From Pseudolabrys sp. (GTDB lineage Bacteria; Pseudomonadota; Alphaproteobacteria; Rhizobiales; Xanthobacteraceae), in assembly GCA_017849615.1 (NCBI GenBank), contig JAFIGS010000021.1:1-64000 (forward strand): a stretch of DNA of 64,000 nucleotides, in the 5' to 3' direction. The notes under the pieces were generated by a model that worked only from the letters and a program-made list of their open reading frames with translations, did not search any database and was not told the origin of the DNA. Position numbers and translations under genes: made by a program. This document shows, piece after piece, positions 35,330 through 43,934 of the stretch (the stretch's first letter is position 1; each line of letters begins with the position of its first letter).

Positions 35330-35944
35330 TCAGCCCGGCGGTCGTGTCTTGGCGAAGGCCGGCACGCGCGCGGCGAACTGATCCAGCCACGCCACCAACT
35401 TGGGATGATCTTTGCGCCAGCCGCCGGCGAGACGAAGATCGAGATAGCCGAGCGCGCAGGCGAGCGCGATCTGGCCGACATCGGGCACGGCAGCGAGCGC
35501 CGGCGGCGATGCCTCGAGCACGGCCAAAGCGCGGCTGATCTTGCCTTGCTGCCGATCGATCCAGCTTTGCAGCCGCATCGGCGGCTCGCGGAAGCGACCT
35601 TCGTAGACGATGGAGAGCGCCGCATCGAGAATGCCGTCGCACAGAGCCTGCAGGCGCAGCGCGGCGAAGCGCGCTTCCGGAGCTGCCGGCAAAACGCGAC
35701 CGCCCCCGGCGAGATGATCGAAATATTCGACGATCACGCGCGAGTCGAACAAGGTCGTGCCGTCCTCGAGAATCAGCGTCGGAATCTTGCCGAGCGCGTT
35801 CTGCGCGAGAAACCCGGGCTCCGGCGCGATCGTCTCGGCATCCTGCAGGGTGATGCTGTCGGCCAGGCCGAGCACCTCGGCGGCGATCTTCACCTTGCGG
35901 ACGAAAGGCGACGCGGGGCTGTGACGCAGGATCATCATGGGCAA
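35330..35944 (-). CDS. Glutathione S-transferase family protein
   Basis: This protein of about 204 residues has an N-terminal thioredoxin-like GST domain (MILRHSPASPFVRKVKIAAE, the family signature NALGKIPTLILEDGTTLFDSRVI) and an all-helical C-terminal domain ending VPAFAKTRPP. It is closest in appearance to the YibF-like group. The Ser of SPASPFVRK is the probable glutathione-contacting residue. The ATG may be at 35944, 35938 or 35935. It is the first chromosomal gene beside the ICE and appears intact. Confidence 0.85.
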   Translation of the reverse strand: MPMMILRHSPASPFVRKVKIAAEVLGLADSITLQDAETIAPEPGFLAQNALGKIPTLILEDGTTLFDSRVIVEYFDHLAGGGRVLPAAPEARFAALRLQALCDGILDAALSIVYEGRFREPPMRLQSWIDRQQGKISRALAVLEASPPALAAVPDVGQIALACALGYLDLRLAGGWRKDHPKLVAWLDQFAARVPAFAKTRPPG

Positions 35945-36084
35945 ATTCCAGTGCTCGCGCGGGCCTCATGGGCCCGCGCCGGTGACGACAAAAGGCTCCG
36001 GGATGGCGCGCGCCGACGGCACGCGCTCCCCCAAGGCTTTTGCACACGGACGCGCCGCTCTCGCAAGCGCGTCGTCGCGTTCTG

Positions 36085-36297
36085 TCAGCTAACGACCAGA
36101 TTGACGGCCTTCGGCCCCTTGCCCTTCTTGTCGGGCTCGACGTCGAACGAGATCTTCTGACCTTCATTCAGCGTCTTCAAACCTGCCTGCTCCACGGCGG
36201 TGATGTGCACGAACACATCGCGTGCGCCGTCGTCCGGTTTGATAAAGCCGTAGCCCCGCTCGGTGTTGAAAAACTTCACAACGCCAGTTTGCGCCAT
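36085..36297 (-). CDS. Cold-shock domain protein (CspA family)
   Basis: This 70-residue single cold-shock domain has the RNA-binding motifs RGYGFIKP and DVFVHITAVE and begins MAQTGVVKFFNTE. Such proteins bind single-stranded RNA or DNA and relieve mRNA structure. Rhizobial genomes carry several copies, so induction by cold cannot be assumed. A single gene, with 140 and 220 bp of intergenic DNA on its two sides. Confidence 0.95.
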   Translation of the reverse strand: MAQTGVVKFFNTERGYGFIKPDDGARDVFVHITAVEQAGLKTLNEGQKISFDVEPDKKGKGPKAVNLVVS

Positions 36298-36517
36298 TTC
36301 AGTCGATCCTCCCCACGATCGCCGGCCCCACGCACGGCGAGTGACACGGCTTTCAGAAACGGGGAAAGCATCGGCCTCTTGAGGGGCCTCAGTTTAATCC
36401 GCCGGCCCCCCTGAAGGAGCAGAACGCCATTGCCAGTTCCCGAACTACACACCAAGTGCGGGCGTCGGGAAAGGGGTCTTGTATGCTGCTAAAGTCTCGG
36501 GAGGCGGGTTGTGGTCA

Positions 36518-37384
36518 TTAATTCTCGCCGGACAGCCAGTCCAGCCGGTAGCTGCCGTTGTTTATTTCGCGTCCCAGTAATCGGGCGAGGACCGGCAGCA
36601 GCACCTTGAGCTCGGCTTCGAGCGTCCAGGGCGGGTTGACCAGGATAAGCCCCGAGCCGTTGAGCCGGCTCTGGTCGCTGACCGCCGACACCAGATGCTC
36701 GGCGCGCAGCACCTTCGCGATCCCCAGCTTGCGCACCCGCTTGGCCAGGGCATCGGCTTCGCCGCGCCCCTTAATCGGGTACCACAGTGCATAGATCCCG
36801 GTGGCCCATTTGCGATGCGCGATGCCGAGCAGGTGCGACAGGCGGTGGAAGTCGGCCTCTTCCTCGAACGGCGGATCGACCAGCACCAGACCGCGCCGCT
36901 CCGGCGGCGGCACATAGGCGCCGAGCGCCGTCCACCCGTCGATGGCAATCGTCTTGATGCGGCCGTCATTGTCGAGGTGGCGGACAAGCTGGCGGACGGC
37001 GGCGGGCTCGAGCTCGCAGGCGATCAGCTTGTCCTGCGGTCGCAGAAAAGCGCGCGCCACCGCCGGCGAGCCGGGATAAACCTTGATCTGGCCGCGTTCG
37101 TTCAGTGCGCCGATAACGTCGAAATAGGGCTTCAATAGCGCGGCCGCATCCGCAGGAATGTGACCGGTATCGGCTGCCGCCATCAGCCGGCCGATACCGG
37201 CGGACCACTCGCCGCCGCGCCGCGCCTCGCTGGTTGTCAGGTCATACAGCCCCTCCCCCGCATGCGTATCGATCACGCGAAAAGCCGCCGGTTTTTCGCG
37301 GAGATAGTTGAGGATGCGGCACAGGACGACGTGCTTGAAGACATCGGCGAAGTTGCCGGCATGAAAGGCGTGGCGATAGTTCAT
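36518..37384 (-). CDS. rlmJ: 23S rRNA (adenine2030-N6)-methyltransferase RlmJ
   Basis: This 288-residue methyltransferase begins MNYRHAFHAGNFADVFKHVV, the hallmark of RlmJ. It has DTHAGEGLYDL as the SAM-binding loop and the catalytic VLVDPPFEEEADF (DPPF type). It modifies A2030 of 23S rRNA. The ATG at 37384 is the family start; the frame opens further to 37420. A small membrane protein gene 32 bp upstream on the same strand may be co-transcribed. Confidence 0.92.
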   Translation of the reverse strand: MNYRHAFHAGNFADVFKHVVLCRILNYLREKPAAFRVIDTHAGEGLYDLTTSEARRGGEWSAGIGRLMAAADTGHIPADAAALLKPYFDVIGALNERGQIKVYPGSPAVARAFLRPQDKLIACELEPAAVRQLVRHLDNDGRIKTIAIDGWTALGAYVPPPERRGLVLVDPPFEEEADFHRLSHLLGIAHRKWATGIYALWYPIKGRGEADALAKRVRKLGIAKVLRAEHLVSAVSDQSRLNGSGLILVNPPWTLEAELKVLLPVLARLLGREINNGSYRLDWLSGEN

Positions 37385-37416
37385 GACTGGCCGCTTAGGG
37401 CAAAACGATCGAAGCT

Positions 37417-37773
37417 TCAACGCCGGTCACGTCGCAGACCGAATTCCCGGCGCGGCGGCACGTAGCGCGGCGGCGGCTCGGAGCGGCGGAACAGTTGCTG
37501 CATGGCATGGCGCAATGTCGCGATCAGACGCTGCGTGGACATGGCCATCTGTGCCTGCGGCGGCAACAGCGTTGCCATCAATCGACCGCATAGAATCACG
37601 ATCAGTTTCGCCGATACCCAGAACACCGCCATCATGCCGGCCAGGTGCAGGCCAGGCGACAACGCCGGCACCGCCGATCCGGCCGCCGGCCAAACCGCGA
37701 GATAAGTGAGGCCGACGAACCAGACGGCAAAGGAGATGTGGTTCCTGACGCGGTCCATGAATAGCCCAGGCAT
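37417..37773 (-). CDS. Small hypothetical membrane protein
   Basis: This protein of about 118 residues has two predicted membrane helices (SFAVWFVGLTYLAVWPAAG and LAGMMAVFWVSAKLIVILCG) and a basic, Arg/Pro-rich C-terminus. I do not recognise a family. The start could be 37773, 37758 or a GTG at 37803, none with a clear ribosome-binding site. It lies just upstream of rlmJ on the same strand. Confidence 0.55.
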   Translation of the reverse strand: MPGLFMDRVRNHISFAVWFVGLTYLAVWPAAGSAVPALSPGLHLAGMMAVFWVSAKLIVILCGRLMATLLPPQAQMAMSTQRLIATLRHAMQQLFRRSEPPPRYVPPRREFGLRRDRR

Positions 37774-37934
37774 CCGGCGCAAGCGCGCTCGCGGCGCTGG
37801 CACAAAATCGCGCCGGTGACGGGGCCATGTAAAGCGTCACGACCTCGCCGACGGCGCCTTCTCCGCATTCGCAGCAGTTCAGCCTTAGCGTCCGCTTAAT
37901 GCGATCGCAGAGACGCCGCACGAATAAACAGGCG

Positions 37935-38693
37935 TTATCGGCCACCTCGAATGGCGGGCATCGCAACCTTGTCGCGGCGGCATGCACGACGCGCCGTTTC
38001 GGGACAATCGTGAAAGGTAAAATCCCTCGACATGCAGACGCGCACTTCGCTCAGACGCTTGCTGTCGCAGGTGACCGCGATCTGCTGCTGCGTCAAACCC
38101 GGATTCGCCTTGAGGAACGCCGCCGCCACGTCGCCTGGCGACACCATGATGGGCTTGTCGTGGTCCAGATAGGTTTCGGGAATCTTCACCGCCGCGCGCG
38201 CCTTGCGCACAGTCTCGAAATAGGCATTCGGCGAAAGGCCGGAGCAGGTGCCGTGCTTGTCCCATTCGTGATAGACGAGGCGCGGGCTTGGCATCAGATC
38301 GAGCATCGCCCCGACAATGGCGCGGTTGAGCCGCGGCGCCGGCACCTTGCAATATTCGGGAAAGCCCCGGTCGTATTGCGGCCACAGCCCATGAACGACG
38401 AAGGCAAACGGGCGGCCTTCGCATTGAACGTCGGCGTTGCGCCGGCCGCCGCGTTCGGCCGAGGCCTCGCAATAGGACGGCGACCACGACAGCGACAGCA
38501 CGTAAAAATCAAACTGTCCCGGCGCATTCTGCCGGCGATCTTGCTGCGCCCTTGCATCCTGGGCGAATGCGACGACAGCAAAAAGAAACACGAAACAGCC
38601 TGTGACCGCGCCGGCGCGAGCGCCTTTGGCTAGCCACTTCAGCGCGGGGGCTGAACGTCCGGCATATTCGCACCACCCCATGAAAGCTCCCAT
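37935..38693 (-). CDS. Secreted ribonuclease T2 family protein
   Basis: This protein of up to 252 residues has an N-terminal signal/membrane segment (about residues 28-48, ending AQDARAQ) and the two RNase T2 catalytic blocks: CAS-1 FVVHGLWPQ and CAS-2 HEWDKHGTC, with both active-site His residues and the Glu. Cys residues for disulfides are present (SYCEAS, QCEGRP, HGTC). It would degrade RNA in the periplasm or outside the cell. The N-terminus is longer than usual, and an ATG at residue 5 is a possible alternative start. Confidence 0.92.
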   Translation of the reverse strand: MGAFMGWCEYAGRSAPALKWLAKGARAGAVTGCFVFLFAVVAFAQDARAQQDRRQNAPGQFDFYVLSLSWSPSYCEASAERGGRRNADVQCEGRPFAFVVHGLWPQYDRGFPEYCKVPAPRLNRAIVGAMLDLMPSPRLVYHEWDKHGTCSGLSPNAYFETVRKARAAVKIPETYLDHDKPIMVSPGDVAAAFLKANPGLTQQQIAVTCDSKRLSEVRVCMSRDFTFHDCPETARRACRRDKVAMPAIRGGR

Positions 38694-38823
38694 CAGAACA
38701 AATCCGGAATTGATTTACACCAAGGGTTCCGCGACCCTAGCGCAGGCGCGAGAACAAATCAAGAACATTGCCGGCAGGTAAACCTGGCCGGGTAGTTGGA
38801 AAGATCAAAAGCAGGGTTGGCCC

Positions 38824-39291
38824 TCAGGGCCGCGCCATCTTGCAGGCCGGGCTATAGGCCATGCTCTGGTCGAAACCGGCGACACAGAAAGTGACGCCCC
38901 AGGTGGCGCCGATCATTCCACCGCCTTCCGTGATGAAATAACTCACCAGATGTTTGCGGCCGGTCGAAACGTCGGCCACCGCCGTGCAGAAACGGCGCGG
39001 TACGGTGCCTTTGGCCCAAGGGCTGTAAGCAATCTGGCGGACCTTTTCATAACCGAGGATCTGGACATTGGTGTTCCAGAACCGGGCCTGCGTGCTTTCA
39101 AAGCGGCTGGTGATTTCGCCCAAGGCAGCCTCGCACGGCGGCACGTCCCCGTCGTAGTTCGGCCCTGACAGGTAAATGCCCTTCTCGATCCAGCCCGCAG
39201 CGCGAGCCGTACCCGGCTGAGCAGCCCAAGCCATGACGATCGCCGCCGCCGCGACCGATGCCAACCGTGCAATCCTGATGAAGCAAAGCAT
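38824..39291 (-). CDS. Hypothetical secreted protein
   Basis: This 155-residue protein starts at the ATG at 39291 (MLCFIRIARL...) and has a signal peptide cleaved near AAQPGTARA. The mature part has four Cys residues (PPCEAAL, RFCTAV, TFCVAGF, PACKMA), suggesting two disulfides, and no family I recognise. It probably acts in the periplasm. A longer frame to 39639 lacks credible coding character before the signal peptide. Confidence 0.65.
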   Translation of the reverse strand: MLCFIRIARLASVAAAAIVMAWAAQPGTARAAGWIEKGIYLSGPNYDGDVPPCEAALGEITSRFESTQARFWNTNVQILGYEKVRQIAYSPWAKGTVPRRFCTAVADVSTGRKHLVSYFITEGGGMIGATWGVTFCVAGFDQSMAYSPACKMARP

Positions 39292-39775
39292 GAACCGAAC
39301 TCCCGCTGTCGCCGCTATTCTATCCCAGCCCCTGCGCCATCGGAAGCGCGCAAAGAGCACACCGTTTCGCCATTGCACCGAGTCAGGCCGTTTTTCGCGA
39401 TCGATGCCCACAGATTTGCGCTCGCCTGCCCGAGTTGACCACAGATTCGGTGAGCCCAGGACTCGTGACTCGGCTTGCATCGCCGCATTATCCGCCGCGC
39501 ACGAACCTGAGTCGCGTTCCTGGATTCGTTGCGATTGGGGCCGGCACCTGCGTCGGCCGAAGCGTTTTGTCATCGGCCTTTGGTGCTGCCCTGTATTGGT
39601 GGGCGTTAAGCGTTGAGGAGTGGCGTCGCGTGGCTGCATGCGGCTGCGTAGCGTGTGCTTGTCAGCATCGCGTTGTCTGCGTTCGCGTAAAGTTGTGTTT
39701 GTATCGTTGCGGGGCTGGCTGTCGGCGAGAAGCGCCGGCAGCCACGCCGGCTCTTTTCAGAAGAAATTTCTGCCG
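39292..39775. other. 484-bp intergenic region, no gene seen
   Basis: I see no supported gene. The only structure noted is a hairpin about 33 bp past the rsmE stop codon: GGCTGTCGGCG (39717-39727) with CGCCGGCAGCC (39733-39743), 11 bp with one G-T pair. It may end the rsmE transcript, although no T run follows on that strand. Confidence 0.45.
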
Positions 39776-40552
39776 TCACGAACGCCAGTTGCCGAGCACG
39801 GCCTGCGCCAAAGTCAGCGCGGCGACCGCTGCCGTGTCGGCGCGCAGGATCAATGGTCCAAGCGACAGCCGCACGACGTTCGGACGCTGCATCAGCAGTG
39901 CGCGCTCATCTTTGGAAAAACCGCCTTCGGGGCCGATCAGCACCGCGATTGGCATGGGCGCCACCGCCACGTCCGACAACAGCGCGCCCGGCAGGGGCCG
40001 CGCGCGGGTCAAAGCCTCGATCGGATCGGAAACATCGGCATCCTCATCGCAGAAGATCAGCAGCCGGGCGGGATCGTACGACACGATCGTCTTGAGCTGC
40101 GCCGGCTCGGCGACCTCGGCGATGTTGAGGACCCCGCATTGCTGCGCTGCCTCGACGACATTGGCGCGCATGCGCTCGGTGTTGATGCGGGTGACTTGTG
40201 TGTGCTGGGTCAGCACCGGGCGCAACCGCGAGACGCCGAGTTCGACAGCCTTCTGCACCATGTAGTCGAGCCGGGCATGCTTCAGCGGCGCAAACAGGAA
40301 GTCGAGATCGGTGGCGTCGGGCTGCGGCCGCAATTGCCGCTCGAGCCTGGCGGCGAGACGCTTGGTCGAGCCCGTCAGCTCGGCACCCCACTCGCCGTCG
40401 CGGCCGTTGAACAAAAGCACAGCGTCGCCCGCGGACAATCTCAGGACGTTGCCGAGATGATTCGCCTGGTCGCGATCGAGGGGAACCTCGGCGCCGACGG
40501 CGAGCGGCACATCGAGATAAACACGCGGCGTGCGAAAATCGTAGAGAGGCAT
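39776..40552 (-). CDS. rsmE: 16S rRNA (uracil1498-N3)-methyltransferase RsmE
   Basis: This 258-residue SPOUT methyltransferase has an N-terminal PUA-like domain (ANHLGNVLRLSAGDAVLLFNG) and the RsmE knot motifs KAVELGVSRLRPVLTQHTQV, AVLIGPEGGFSKDE and LGPLILRADTAAVAAL. It methylates U1498 in the 30S subunit. Length and order match the family. It is divergent from the GAWPAP-repeat gene and ubiA; the rsmE-ubiA neighbourhood is common in Hyphomicrobiales. Confidence 0.93.
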   Translation of the reverse strand: MPLYDFRTPRVYLDVPLAVGAEVPLDRDQANHLGNVLRLSAGDAVLLFNGRDGEWGAELTGSTKRLAARLERQLRPQPDATDLDFLFAPLKHARLDYMVQKAVELGVSRLRPVLTQHTQVTRINTERMRANVVEAAQQCGVLNIAEVAEPAQLKTIVSYDPARLLIFCDEDADVSDPIEALTRARPLPGALLSDVAVAPMPIAVLIGPEGGFSKDERALLMQRPNVVRLSLGPLILRADTAAVAALTLAQAVLGNWRS

Positions 40553-40707
40553 GATTCCGGTCGGCTCCGGCTCGGTTTCGGGGGCGTCGGAGCACGCCGG
40601 CGGGGCGTCGATTTAGCGCAAAATGCCGCCTTCCCGACGTATTCGACAGGTTGTTATAAGCTTTGAAACGCCTCGCTGCCTAATCCTGCGGGCCGGGAAA
40701 GGATCCG

Positions 40708-41382
40708 ATGACCATGAGCCGCCGGGCTCTCACAATTGCCACTTGCCTCGCTCCGCTGGTCGTCAATGCGCCGGCGATGGCGCAGGGCGCATGGCCGGCG
40801 CCGTCTCAGACGCAGGGACAGGCGGCCCAGCCCCCCCAGCAGGCCCCCGCCGGCGCCTGGCCCGCGCCGAATGCGGCGCAATCGGCTCCCCAAGGCGCCT
40901 GGCCGGCGCCGCAGGCCTCGCAAGGCGCGGCGCCGCAGCAATTTGTGCCGCCGCCCGGTTTCGGGCCCATGGGCGCCCAGCAACAGCAGGAGCCGCCCTG
41001 CCTGAAGGATTTCGTCAAGCTGCGCACCGAGGCGGAAAAAAAGCGCGGCGCGATCGAGCAAGCTGGCAAGAAGAAGGTCGGTCCGGCTGTCGCCTGCCGC
41101 CTGTTCAACGATTATTCCGCCTCCGAGGTTAAGCTCATCAAGTTCGTTTCGGACAACGCCGACAAGTGCGGCATGCCGAAGGAACTGCTCGAGAACCTGA
41201 ACAAGGGTCACGCCCAGACGACACAGATCCGCACGCGGGTTTGTGAAGTGGCGGCTGCTCCGCCGCGGCCGGCCGGTCCGAGCCTGAGCGACGCCCTGAG
41301 CGCTCCCGTTCCGGACTCCTCGAACGTGAAGCGCGGCCACGGCACCTTCGACACGCTGAGCGGTTCGCCGCTGACGCGATGA
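40708..41382 (+). CDS. Secreted Pro/Gln-rich protein with GAWPAP repeats
   Basis: This 224-residue protein has a signal peptide (to about PAMAQ) and a low-complexity N-terminal third with the hexapeptide GAWPAP at residues 27-32, 49-54 and 63-68. A helical domain with four Cys (PPCLKDF, VACRLF, DKCGMP, RVCEVA) follows at about residues 100-180. I do not know its function; the conserved part may be a small periplasmic helical bundle. The stop overlaps ubiA by ATGA, so the two are coupled. Confidence 0.7.
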   Translation: MTMSRRALTIATCLAPLVVNAPAMAQGAWPAPSQTQGQAAQPPQQAPAGAWPAPNAAQSAPQGAWPAPQASQGAAPQQFVPPPGFGPMGAQQQQEPPCLKDFVKLRTEAEKKRGAIEQAGKKKVGPAVACRLFNDYSASEVKLIKFVSDNADKCGMPKELLENLNKGHAQTTQIRTRVCEVAAAPPRPAGPSLSDALSAPVPDSSNVKRGHGTFDTLSGSPLTR

Positions 41383-42299
41383 GCGAAACTGGCGGACGCG
41401 TCGCCGATTCCACCGGCAACTGGGTCGACCTCTACGCCCCGGGCAGCTTCCGCCCCTATCTGCGTCTTGCCCGCCTCGACCGGCCGATCGGTTCATGGCT
41501 TCTGTTGATGCCGTGCTGGTGGTCCGTCGGATTGACCGGCCTGACGATGGAGCGGCTGCCTAACCTTTGGCACGTCGTGCTGTTTTTCATTGGCGCCTTC
41601 GCCATGCGCGGCGCCGGCTGCACCTGGAACGACCTGGTCGATCGCGACCTCGACGGCAAGGTCGAACGCACGCGGTCGCGTCCCATACCCTCCGGACAGG
41701 TAACGCCGAAACAGGCCGCCGTTTTCCTGGTGGCGCAGGTCCTCGTCGGCCTCGTCGTGCTGCTGCAGTTCAACCGCTTCACCATCCTGACCGGGCTCGC
41801 ATCCCTGCTCGTGGTCGCAATTTATCCGTTCATGAAGCGCGTCACCTACTGGCCGCAGGTGTTCCTTGGCCTCGCGTTCTCGTGGGGCGCGCTGATGGGC
41901 TGGCCGGCCGCCTTCGGCCGGCTCGATTGGGCCCCGGTCGTTCTCTACGCCGGCGCGATCTGCTGGGTGATCGCCTACGACACCATTTACGCCCATCAGG
42001 ACCGCGAGGACGACATGATGATCGGCATCAAGTCCACCGCCCTTCTGTTCGGCACAGAAACGACGCGGGCGTTGACGGTGTTCTATTCCGCCGCGGTGGT
42101 GCTGATCGGCGTCGCCTGCATCATGGCCGGGGCCGGATGGATCACGCTCGTCGGCCTCGCCGGCTTCGCGGCACATCTGGCCTGGCAAGTCCGCCGCATC
42201 GACATCGACGACCCGGCATTGTGCCTGCGGCTGTTCCGCTCCAATCGCGACGCCGGGCTGATCCTGTTCGCCGCGATGCTGATCGACGCCGCCGTTTAG
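41379..42299 (+). CDS. ubiA: 4-hydroxybenzoate polyprenyltransferase UbiA
   Basis: This 306-residue integral-membrane prenyltransferase of ubiquinone synthesis attaches the polyprenyl chain to 4-hydroxybenzoate. The two Asp-rich motifs are NDLVDRDLDGKVERT (magnesium-diphosphate binding) and YDTIYAHQDREDD. About eight to nine membrane helices are apparent. The start at 41379 overlaps the upstream gene by ATGA. It ends seven bases from the convergent extensin-like gene. Confidence 0.94.
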   Translation: MSETGGRVADSTGNWVDLYAPGSFRPYLRLARLDRPIGSWLLLMPCWWSVGLTGLTMERLPNLWHVVLFFIGAFAMRGAGCTWNDLVDRDLDGKVERTRSRPIPSGQVTPKQAAVFLVAQVLVGLVVLLQFNRFTILTGLASLLVVAIYPFMKRVTYWPQVFLGLAFSWGALMGWPAAFGRLDWAPVVLYAGAICWVIAYDTIYAHQDREDDMMIGIKSTALLFGTETTRALTVFYSAAVVLIGVACIMAGAGWITLVGLAGFAAHLAWQVRRIDIDDPALCLRLFRSNRDAGLILFAAMLIDAAV

Positions 42300-42306
42300 G
42301 CCGTCG

Positions 42307-43776
42307 CTAGAAATCCGCCGGGCTCTTCGTCGTGTTCCCCGCGCGCTGCGGCACGACGACGGGCCAGCCGCGTGATCGCTGTGACGCCTGTTTGCTCGCC
42401 GCATCGTCCGGCCCGATCGAGCCGGTCACCACGTCGTCGGCGTCATCCTCTTCCAGGCCATCCGCGCCGGGAATCGCATCGAGGATTTTCCTGAGCTTGT
42501 CCTTGTCGGTGTTGCCGACCGAGCCGGTGTAATCCTTGCCGCCATTCTTGGCCGCATAGACCGCGCGCGCCTTGGCGGCGACGACTTCGCCGGGAATCGC
42601 GTCGGGCCGGCACGGGCGGCGCCCGCTCTTGCGCCGCATCAGATCGACGTGGATGTGGTTGTAATGCGCGGCATTGTAGCCGGGCGCCAGCACGGTGTTG
42701 AAGGTGTCGCAGGCGGCGAGCTGCACGTCGTGCAGGAAGCCCTGCTCTTCCGGCGTACCGCGCCAGCCCCTTTGCACCGAGATCTTGCGGCCGTCGGCCA
42801 GCGTGAAACCCGCGATGTCGAGCGCGTTGCCGAAAGCGTGTTCGGAAATGCCGCTGCCGCCCGCGCCGTTCATCTGCCGGCACGAATAGGCCGAGATCTG
42901 CCGGATCTCCGCGACCGGCGAGCCGAACCAGCGCAACGCCGCCGGCTGCACGCCGCCCGCTACCCAGCGATCGAGCGCGGAGACGATCGGGCACGACAAG
43001 GTCGCCGATGGCGTCAGCGTCGCCGGTGCGATCGAGCCGGTGCGGATCGGCGCATCGAAACGGGAGTCGCGCGCCGGACCGAGCGCCGGCGGCGCGTAGG
43101 TCGTCTGCCGCTGCGGCGGTTCGTTATAGGTCGGTTGCTGACGCCGGCTGTTCGGCAGAATGGCGTCGTCCGGGATATCGTCGGCCGGCGGCTCATTGAC
43201 GCCGGGCGCATAGATCGACATCGGCGCGGCACCGGCCGGCGCGCTGCGCGGCTGCTGATAGGTTGGCGGCGACGAAGGCTGATAGGTCTGCGGCGCGCTG
43301 ACCTGAGGCGCGCTGTTCTGCGGCGCATTGTATTGAGGCGCGATCGGCTGCGGCGTATTGGCCGGCGGCGGCCCCTGCATCCAGCGCATCTGACCGTTAT
43401 CCGGCGGCGGCGCGTAATTCGCGGGCCCCTGCTGCACCGGACGCGCCCGGTCGGCCGGCCAATCCGGCATGCTGCCGCTGCCGACCCGGCCCGGCGGTCG
43501 TGGCGGCGCGTCGGCGTAGCCTAGGCTCTGACTGCTCTCGCCCAGCGCCAGCACCTTCAACGGAAAGTCGGCGCCGCAAACGCCCGGTCCTGCGATTGGC
43601 TCCGCCCGCACGACGGCGCCGCCAAGCTTCACGGCACCCGATTGCATGCACTGCGCCTCGGCCTGGCCGCGCCACGCGGCGCGCTCGACGCCCCACATGC
43701 CGCTGCGGCCGCAGCCGGCGAGCGCCAGCAACGCAGCAAAGCCACAGCCAAGGAAAAAACGCGGACCGGCCTTCAT
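42307..43776 (-). CDS. Extensin-like C-terminal domain lipoprotein
   Basis: This 489-residue protein has lipobox LLALAGC (Cys22), a long Pro/Gln/Tyr-rich segment (about residues 100-230, with APQ-type repeats) and an extensin-like C-terminal domain at about residues 255-400. That domain has the metal-binding pattern SEHAFGNALDIAGF and HYNHIHVDL, as in M15-type peptidases. It probably acts on peptidoglycan or anchors to it. The last 90 residues are acidic and variable. The domain is common in Hyphomicrobiales. Confidence 0.85.
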   Translation of the reverse strand: MKAGPRFFLGCGFAALLALAGCGRSGMWGVERAAWRGQAEAQCMQSGAVKLGGAVVRAEPIAGPGVCGADFPLKVLALGESSQSLGYADAPPRPPGRVGSGSMPDWPADRARPVQQGPANYAPPPDNGQMRWMQGPPPANTPQPIAPQYNAPQNSAPQVSAPQTYQPSSPPTYQQPRSAPAGAAPMSIYAPGVNEPPADDIPDDAILPNSRRQQPTYNEPPQRQTTYAPPALGPARDSRFDAPIRTGSIAPATLTPSATLSCPIVSALDRWVAGGVQPAALRWFGSPVAEIRQISAYSCRQMNGAGGSGISEHAFGNALDIAGFTLADGRKISVQRGWRGTPEEQGFLHDVQLAACDTFNTVLAPGYNAAHYNHIHVDLMRRKSGRRPCRPDAIPGEVVAAKARAVYAAKNGGKDYTGSVGNTDKDKLRKILDAIPGADGLEEDDADDVVTGSIGPDDAASKQASQRSRGWPVVVPQRAGNTTKSPADF

Positions 43777-43880
43777 GACCGGTAAAATGCGGCCTCTATA
43801 ATTAATGAGACTTCAATGCTTTGGGAGAGGAAATCGGTAGGGATAAGGAACCGTTAATGCCGGCTCCGGCGCGCAATCGC

Positions 43881-43911
43881 CAAAAAAATCCGCCCCGTTG
43901 CCGGGGCGGAT
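43881..43911 (-). terminator. Intrinsic terminator of the TctC-like gene
   Basis: On the minus strand a 10-bp perfect stem (ATCCGCCCCG/CGGGGCGGAT, 43888-43911) with a 4-nt loop is followed by a run of T (A-run at 43882-43888 on the plus strand). It starts 23 bp after the stop codon of the gene at 43935. Confidence 0.85.
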
Positions 43912-43934
43912 CGCATCGCGAACGCGGCCGGAAA

